From assembly GCA_002403895.1 (NCBI GenBank), contig DHIQ01000249.1:1-8357 (forward strand): a stretch of 8,357 bases of DNA, given 5' to 3'. A model generated the notes under the pieces. That model saw only the letters and a list, made by a program, of their open reading frames with translations. It did no database searches and had not been told where the DNA came from. The DNA comes from Candidatus Neomicrothrix sp. UBA4742. Lineage in GTDB: Bacteria; Actinomycetota; Acidimicrobiia; Acidimicrobiales; Acidimicrobilacustridaceae. This document shows positions 6,925 to 8,357 of the stretch, piece after piece. The translations under genes and the position numbers were made by a program. How positions within the stretch are numbered: position 1 is the first letter of the stretch; each line of letters opens with the position of its first letter.

Positions 6925-8357
6925 ACGAGCGGATCGAAGAGCGCCACCCCGCCCGACGGATCCGCCGTGGCCAACGGTGATTTCCAGGCCACGATCCGGC
7001 GCACGACCGACGGGGTGCCCCACATCGTGGCGGCCGACTGGGGCAGCCTCTCGTTCGGGCAGGGCTATGCCAGCGCCGAGGACCGCTCCTGTGACCTGGC
7101 CGATCAGGTCGTCAAGATCAAGGGAGAGCGAGCCAAGTGGCTCGGCCCGGGCGACACCAACGCCAACGTCGACTCCGACTTCTCGTGGAAGGCCATCGGG
7201 ATCTACGACCGGGCCGCCAAGGACTACCCGGCCAAGTCTCCCGAGGTCCGCCAACTGGTCGACGCCTTCGCCTCCGGCTGGGATGCGTACCTGGCCAAGG
7301 TGGGGGCCGACGGCATCAACGGCTGGTGCAAGGGGGCGCCGTGGGTGCAGCCGGTCACCGGCCTCGACGTCTACGCCTACGCCCGGTCGATCGCCCTGCA
7401 GGCGTCGTCGGGCCAGCTCCTCTCCTACATCGCCAAGGCCGAGCCTCCGGGGCCCGTCGCCACCGGCGCCGGCTTCTCCGCCGGCACCGCGTTCAAGCTC
7501 GACGCCTCGACCGCGTCCCTGGGCTCGAACGGGTGGGCTCTGGGCACGGACCGCACCGAGTCGGGTGGCGGGATGCTGCTGGCCAACCCCCACTTCCCGT
7601 GGGAGCAGGAGCTGCGCTTCTGGGAGGTGCAGCTCACCATCCCCGGCCAGAGCGACATCTACGGCGTGCAGCTCTCGGGGCTGCCCGGCATCGGCATCGG
7701 ATTCACCGACGCGTTCGCCTGGACCCACACCGTGTCGGCCGGCAACCGCTTCACCGCCTACACGCTCGACCTCGTGCCCGGGTCGCCGACCACCTACAAG
7801 TACGACGACGGTCAGAAGGCCATGACCAGCCGGCCCATCGCCATCGAGGTCAAGCAGCCCGACGGCACGACGACGACCACCACCCGCACCGCCTGGTCGT
7901 CGCACTACGGCCCGATCATCAGCTTCCCCGGGGTGGGCTGGACCGGCACGACGACGATCACCTACCGCGACGCCAACATCGACAACGATGCCTTCATCGA
8001 CCAGTACCTGGCCATGGACCAGGCCAAGAACCTCGACGAGTTCATCGCCGCCCACCAGGAGCATCAGGGCGTCCCGCTGTTCAACACCATCGCCACCAGC
8101 AACGACGGTCGAGCGTGGTACGCCGACACGTCGGCCACCCCCGATCTCTCACCGTCCGCCATCGCCGCCTATGAGGCTTCGCTCAAGACCAACCCCATCG
8201 CTTCGGCGGCGGCCGACAGCGGGGCGGTGGTGCTCGACGGTTCGAAGTCGCTCAACGAGTGGGTCAACGAACCCGGTGCTCGCAGCCCGGGCCTCGTGCC
8301 CTATGACCGCATGCCCCAGGTCCAGCGCTCCGATTATGTGTTCAACGCCAACGACAG
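6859..8357 (+). CDS. Penicillin acylase-family Ntn hydrolase, lipoprotein, cut by the window end
   Basis: Partial gene: 499 codons are visible and the frame is open to the window edge. It encodes a penicillin amidase-type (S45) N-terminal nucleophile hydrolase, made as a precursor that cuts itself into alpha and beta chains and hydrolyses amide bonds of acylated substrates. Numbering is from TTG 6859. Residues 1-22 are a lipoprotein signal (positive n-region, IAIALAAVVLM, Gly-Cys22). The alpha chain shows DGVPHI (51-56) and GYASAED (69-75). Self-cleavage is expected at Gly222|Ser223 in LGSNGWALG. Counting Ser223 as beta1, His245 is beta23 (in NPHFPW) and Val292 is beta70, the positions of PvdQ and related acyl-homoserine lactone or aculeacin acylases; classical penicillin G acylases have Gln at beta23. 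The catalytic Asn is probably in FNAND (Asn496 or Asn498), just before the cut. The product is likely anchored outside the cytoplasmic membrane. Substrate cannot be assigned: long-chain acyl amides are the family precedent, but beta-lactam or lipopeptide activity remains possible. Confidence 0.92.
   Translation, partial: MGSTRTRQVIAIALAAVVLMGCTSGSKSATPPDGSAVANGDFQATIRRTTDGVPHIVAADWGSLSFGQGYASAEDRSCDLADQVVKIKGERAKWLGPGDTNANVDSDFSWKAIGIYDRAAKDYPAKSPEVRQLVDAFASGWDAYLAKVGADGINGWCKGAPWVQPVTGLDVYAYARSIALQASSGQLLSYIAKAEPPGPVATGAGFSAGTAFKLDASTASLGSNGWALGTDRTESGGGMLLANPHFPWEQELRFWEVQLTIPGQSDIYGVQLSGLPGIGIGFTDAFAWTHTVSAGNRFTAYTLDLVPGSPTTYKYDDGQKAMTSRPIAIEVKQPDGTTTTTTRTAWSSHYGPIISFPGVGWTGTTTITYRDANIDNDAFIDQYLAMDQAKNLDEFIAAHQEHQGVPLFNTIATSNDGRAWYADTSATPDLSPSAIAAYEASLKTNPIASAAADSGAVVLDGSKSLNEWVNEPGARSPGLVPYDRMPQVQRSDYVFNAND

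Noticed and set aside
6759..7025. N-terminal extension of the DUF427 gene to 7025
   Set aside because: It would run across the divergent spacer into the acylase coding region, has no DUF427 similarity, and the GAGGAGG before 6758 explains the real start.
7867..7881. Short ACG/ACC codon run (Thr repeat) in the acylase, considered as a simple repeat
   Set aside because: It is only a run of Thr codons within a surface loop (GTTTTTTRT), in frame and with mixed codons; no evidence of a variable tract.
6835..8064. Minus-strand frame of 409 residues opposite the penicillin acylase gene
   Set aside because: It is Gly/Arg/Val/Asp-rich without domains, while the plus strand encodes an acylase with all expected motifs across the same bases.

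Overview
This is a high-GC window with strongly G/C-biased third codon positions. Gene style points to an actinomycetote: arrays of 'SPITGYVVTPY'-type fibronectin III domains, a two-copy DUF427 protein, a lipoprotein penicillin-acylase homologue and a TTG start. An Acidimicrobiia-like member is my best guess, but that is an impression from protein style, not a phylogeny. I see no mobile element, CRISPR array, tRNA or rRNA.

Layout. Positions 1-190 hold no gene that I can support. Positions 191-3877 (+) encode a 1228-residue exported protein: signal peptide, small beta domain, CocE/peptidase-S15 alpha/beta hydrolase with a visible Ser-Asp-His triad, PepX_C-type jelly roll, then five fibronectin type III (FN3) domains. 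The last four FN3 domains form an A-B-A-B pattern. After 47 bases comes a 667-residue protein (3925-5928, +) that I do not recognise; it has a basic N-terminus and a very acidic linker near residue 456. It converges on a 255-residue DUF427 protein (5991-6758, -) built from two DUF427 copies, of which only the second keeps the Cys-Pro-Tyr-Lys-Gly motif. A 100-base divergent spacer with nested inverted repeats separates it from a penicillin acylase-family Ntn hydrolase (6859 to the window edge, +). That gene starts at TTG, carries a lipoprotein signal, and keeps the Ser beta1 / His beta23 / Val beta70 pattern of the PvdQ and aculeacin acylase branch.

How the genes fit together. The two enzymes of clear family are both predicted to work outside the cytoplasm, and both families cleave ester or amide bonds of acylated small molecules (S15/CocE: cocaine esterase, alpha-amino-acid ester hydrolase, glutaryl-7-ACA acylase; S45/PvdQ: acyl-homoserine lactones, lipopeptides, beta-lactams). 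A shared role in turning over acylated compounds is possible but is inference: they are separated by an unrecognised gene and an oppositely oriented gene, so they are not one operon. I did not find convincing evidence of a new multi-gene system. The least explained item is the 667-residue protein.
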